Shown here in pieces: positions 5,097 through 7,293 of a stretch of DNA of 7,293 bases. The notes beneath the pieces are model-generated. The model saw only the letters and a program-made list of their open reading frames with translations, searched no databases and had not been told where the DNA came from. Positions within the stretch are counted from its first letter, which is position 1. Each line of letters starts with the position of its first letter. The position numbers and the translations under genes were made by a program. Origin of the DNA: Stenotrophomonas maltophilia (GTDB lineage: Bacteria; Pseudomonadota; Gammaproteobacteria; Xanthomonadales; Xanthomonadaceae). Location: contig DGIP01000343.1 in the NCBI GenBank assembly GCA_002386405.1, positions 1 through 7,293 on the forward strand. Reading direction: 5' to 3'.

Positions 5097-7253
5097 ATGT
5101 CGCGTACCGTTATCTTGGCCGCCGCCATCAGCCTGGCGCTGGCGGCCTGTTCCGGCAAGGAGTCCACCCCCGTGTCCGACGCCCAGACCCCCGCCGCGCA
5201 GCAGCCGGCCGACGCCTCCACCAACCCCCTGTTGAGCGCCAGCACGCTGCCGTTCCAGGCCCCGCCGTTCGACCGCATCAAGGACAGTGACTACCTGCCG
5301 GCCTTCAACGAAGGCATGAAGCAGCACCTGGCCGAAGTGCGCAAGATCGCCGACAACGCCGAACCGGCCACCTTCGACAACACCATCGAAGCGCTTGAGC
5401 GCAGCGGCGAAACGCTGGACCGCGTGTCGCGCGTGTTCTTCGGCCTGGTCCAGGCCGATACCAACGAAGCGCGCCAGAAGATCCAGGAAGAAGTCGCCCC
5501 GAAGCTGGCCGAACACCAGGATGAAATCAGCCTGGACCCGAAGCTGTTCGCGCGCATCAAGACCCTTTACGACCAGCGCGCCTCGCTGGGCCTGGACCCG
5601 GTGCAGACCCGCCTGGTCGAACGCGATTACCAGGAATTCGTCCGCGCCGGTGCGCAGCTGAACGACGCCGACAAGGCCGCCCTGCGCAAGCTCAACGTGG
5701 AAGAAACCACGCTGGCCACTCAGTTCCATACCCGTCTGGTCGCCGCGACCGCCGCCGCTGCCGTGGTGGTGGACGACAAGGCCAACCTGGCCGGCCTGAG
5801 CGAGGATGAGATCAACACCGCCGCCGCCGACGCCAAGGCGCGCAACTTGGAAGGCAAGTTCCTGCTGCCGCTGCAGAACACCACCCAGCAGCCGGTGCTG
5901 GCCTCGCTGAGCAACCGCGAGCAGCGCGCTGCCGTGCTCAAGGCCTCGGAAACCCGCGCCGAGCGCGGTGATGCCAACGACACCCGCGAAACGGTGCAGC
6001 GCCTGGCCCAGCTGCGTGCGCAGAAGGCCAAGCTGCTCGGCTTTGAAAACTACGCCGCCTACAGTCTGGCCGACCAGATGGCCAAGACCCCGGCTGCCGC
6101 GCTCAAGCTGCTGACCGACACCGTGCCGGCCGCCACCAACAAGGCACGCGGTGAAATCACCGAGATGCAGAAGGTGATCGACGCGCAGAAGGGTGGCTTC
6201 CAGCTGGCCGCATCGGACTGGGACTTCTACGCCGAACAGGTGCGCAAGGCGCAGTACGACCTGGACGAATCGCAGATCAAGCCGTACTTCGAACTGGACA
6301 ACGTGCTGCAGAACGGCGTCTTCTACGCCGCCACCCAGCTGTACGGCATCACCTTCAAGCCGCGTACCGACATTCCGACCTACCACCCGGACATGAAGGT
6401 GTATGAAGTGTTCGACAAGGACGGCACCTCGCTGGCGCTGTTCTACACCGACTACTTCAAGCGCGACAGCAAGTCCGGCGGCGCCTGGATGGACGTGTTC
6501 GTCGAGCAGAATGGCCTGACCGGTGCCAAGCCGGTGGTCTACAACGTCTGCAACTTCACCAAGCCTGCTGCCGGCCAGCCGGCCCTGCTGAGCTTCGACG
6601 ACGTCACCACCATGTTCCATGAGTTCGGCCATGCGCTGCACGGCATGTTCTCGAACGTGAAGTACCCGTCCATCGCCGGTACCAGCACCTCGCGCGATTT
6701 CGTCGAGTTCCCCTCGCAGTTCAACGAGCACTGGGCGCTGGACCCGAAGGTGTTCGCCAACTACGCCAAGAACTACAAGACCGGTGAGCCGATGCCGCAG
6801 GCGCTGGTCGACAAGATCCTCAAGGCGCGTACCTTCAACCAGGGCTACGCCACCACCGAGTACCTGTCGGCCGCACTGCTCGACCTCGCCTGGCACACCC
6901 AGCCGGCCGACGCCAAGCTGCAGGACGTGGCCCCGTTTGAAGCGGCCGCGCTGAAGAAGTACAAGGTCGACCTGGCGCAGGTTCCGCCGCGTTACCGCAC
7001 CACCTACTTCGACCACATCTGGGGCGGCGGCTACTCGGCCGGTTACTACGCCTACTTCTGGGCCGAAGTGCTGGACCACGACTCGTTCGAGTGGTTCAAG
7101 GAGCACGGTGGCCTGACCGCTGAAAACGGCCAGGTGTTCCGCGACAAGATCCTCTCGCGCGGCAACAGCGTGGAACTGGCGGACCTGTACCGCGAATTCC
7201 GCGGCAAGGACCCGTCGGTAGAACCGCTGCTGGTCAACCGCGGCCTGAAATAA
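5097..7253 (+). CDS. dcp: Peptidyl-dipeptidase Dcp, M3 metallopeptidase, lipoprotein form
   Basis: This 718-residue zinc peptidase belongs to family M3 and is closest in motifs to Dcp, which releases dipeptides from peptide C-termini. The zinc site is HEFGH (H508, E509, H512) with the third ligand E537 in FVEFPSQFNEHW, the 29-residue spacing seen in M3 enzymes. TFNQGYATTEYLSAALLDLAWH and the C-terminal DHIWGGGYSAGYYAYFWAEVLD (H640, Y646, Y650) are near copies of Dcp signatures and form the substrate pocket. The N-terminus is a type II signal peptide with lipobox LAAC (Cys18), then a Ser/Thr/Ala/Pro/Gln linker to about residue 45. The +2 residue is Ser, not Asp, so sorting to the outer membrane is expected. 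E. coli Dcp lacks such a signal. The likely role is digestion of peptides in the envelope for nutrition. OpdA (PrlC) is the main alternative in the family but is cytoplasmic and fits the motifs less well. Confidence 0.93.
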   Translation: MSRTVILAAAISLALAACSGKESTPVSDAQTPAAQQPADASTNPLLSASTLPFQAPPFDRIKDSDYLPAFNEGMKQHLAEVRKIADNAEPATFDNTIEALERSGETLDRVSRVFFGLVQADTNEARQKIQEEVAPKLAEHQDEISLDPKLFARIKTLYDQRASLGLDPVQTRLVERDYQEFVRAGAQLNDADKAALRKLNVEETTLATQFHTRLVAATAAAAVVVDDKANLAGLSEDEINTAAADAKARNLEGKFLLPLQNTTQQPVLASLSNREQRAAVLKASETRAERGDANDTRETVQRLAQLRAQKAKLLGFENYAAYSLADQMAKTPAAALKLLTDTVPAATNKARGEITEMQKVIDAQKGGFQLAASDWDFYAEQVRKAQYDLDESQIKPYFELDNVLQNGVFYAATQLYGITFKPRTDIPTYHPDMKVYEVFDKDGTSLALFYTDYFKRDSKSGGAWMDVFVEQNGLTGAKPVVYNVCNFTKPAAGQPALLSFDDVTTMFHEFGHALHGMFSNVKYPSIAGTSTSRDFVEFPSQFNEHWALDPKVFANYAKNYKTGEPMPQALVDKILKARTFNQGYATTEYLSAALLDLAWHTQPADAKLQDVAPFEAAALKKYKVDLAQVPPRYRTTYFDHIWGGGYSAGYYAYFWAEVLDHDSFEWFKEHGGLTAENGQVFRDKILSRGNSVELADLYREFRGKDPSVEPLLVNRGLK

Positions 7254-7275
7254 TGCGGTCGATGTAACAACAAAC

Positions 7276-7293
7276 GGCGGGGGAAACCCCGCC
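7276..7293 (+). terminator. Probable intrinsic terminator hairpin after dcp (cut by window end)
   Basis: GGCGGGG and CCCCGCC form a perfect 7-bp GC stem closed by a GAAA (GNRA) tetraloop, beginning 22 nt after the dcp stop. The sequence ends at the last stem base, so the T-run that would confirm a terminator cannot be seen. An A-rich stretch (AACAACAAAC) just before the stem is typical of such terminators. Confidence 0.7.

Noticed and set aside
4350..7106. A 918-codon open frame on the minus strand opposite dcp and the acyltransferase
   Set aside because: It is antisense to two genes with intact family motifs. Its translation is rich in Gly, Val, His, Gln and Arg with no recognisable domain, as expected when GC-rich third codon positions remove stops from the opposite strand.

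Overview
This is a dense, high-GC chromosomal window (about two thirds G+C by eye) from a gammaproteobacterium, most likely Stenotrophomonas or a close relative in the Xanthomonadaceae (now Lysobacteraceae). The evidence is the codon bias, the ubiJ-ubiB pair, and two short palindromes carrying a terminal GTAG between genes, which match the GTAG-type REP (SMAG) elements known from S. maltophilia. Species assignment is inference. Six protein genes account for almost all of the sequence. No tRNA, rRNA, CRISPR array, insertion sequence or phage gene is visible.

Layout. (1) Positions 41-3083, plus strand: a tight run of ubiJ (SCP2-domain ubiquinone accessory factor), ubiB (ABC1/ADCK-type atypical kinase, membrane anchored) and a TruC-type tRNA pseudouridine synthase. 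The junctions are ATGA overlapping or about 10 nt apart, so this looks like one operon. (2) Positions 3084-3216: a convergent gap holding two inverted GTAG REP palindromes. (3) Positions 3217-3762, minus strand: a secreted DUF2059 protein. (4) Positions 3763-3952: a divergent gap with a perfect 11-bp inverted repeat and a -10-like hexamer directly before arfB. (5) Positions 3953-4991, plus strand: arfB (ribosome rescue hydrolase) followed after 4 nt by a short PlsC-like acyltransferase that most likely starts at TTG. (6) Positions 5097-7253, plus strand: a lipoprotein form of the M3 metallopeptidase Dcp, followed at the window's end by a strong GC hairpin, probably its terminator.

How the genes work together. 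UbiJ and UbiB both serve the aerobic coenzyme Q pathway (UbiJ as lipid-binding scaffold of the Ubi complex, UbiB as a membrane ATPase/kinase-like factor). TruC modifies tRNA and has no obvious link to ubiquinone. ArfB frees stalled ribosomes, and its partner remodels phospholipids or a related lipid. Dcp removes dipeptides from peptide C-termini in the cell envelope. This is ordinary housekeeping content. I see no evidence of a new multi-gene system. The more interesting points are in expression signals: two genes that look leaderless, a TTG start whose ribosome site lies in the previous gene's last codons, the REP pair, and the palindrome in the divergent promoter region.
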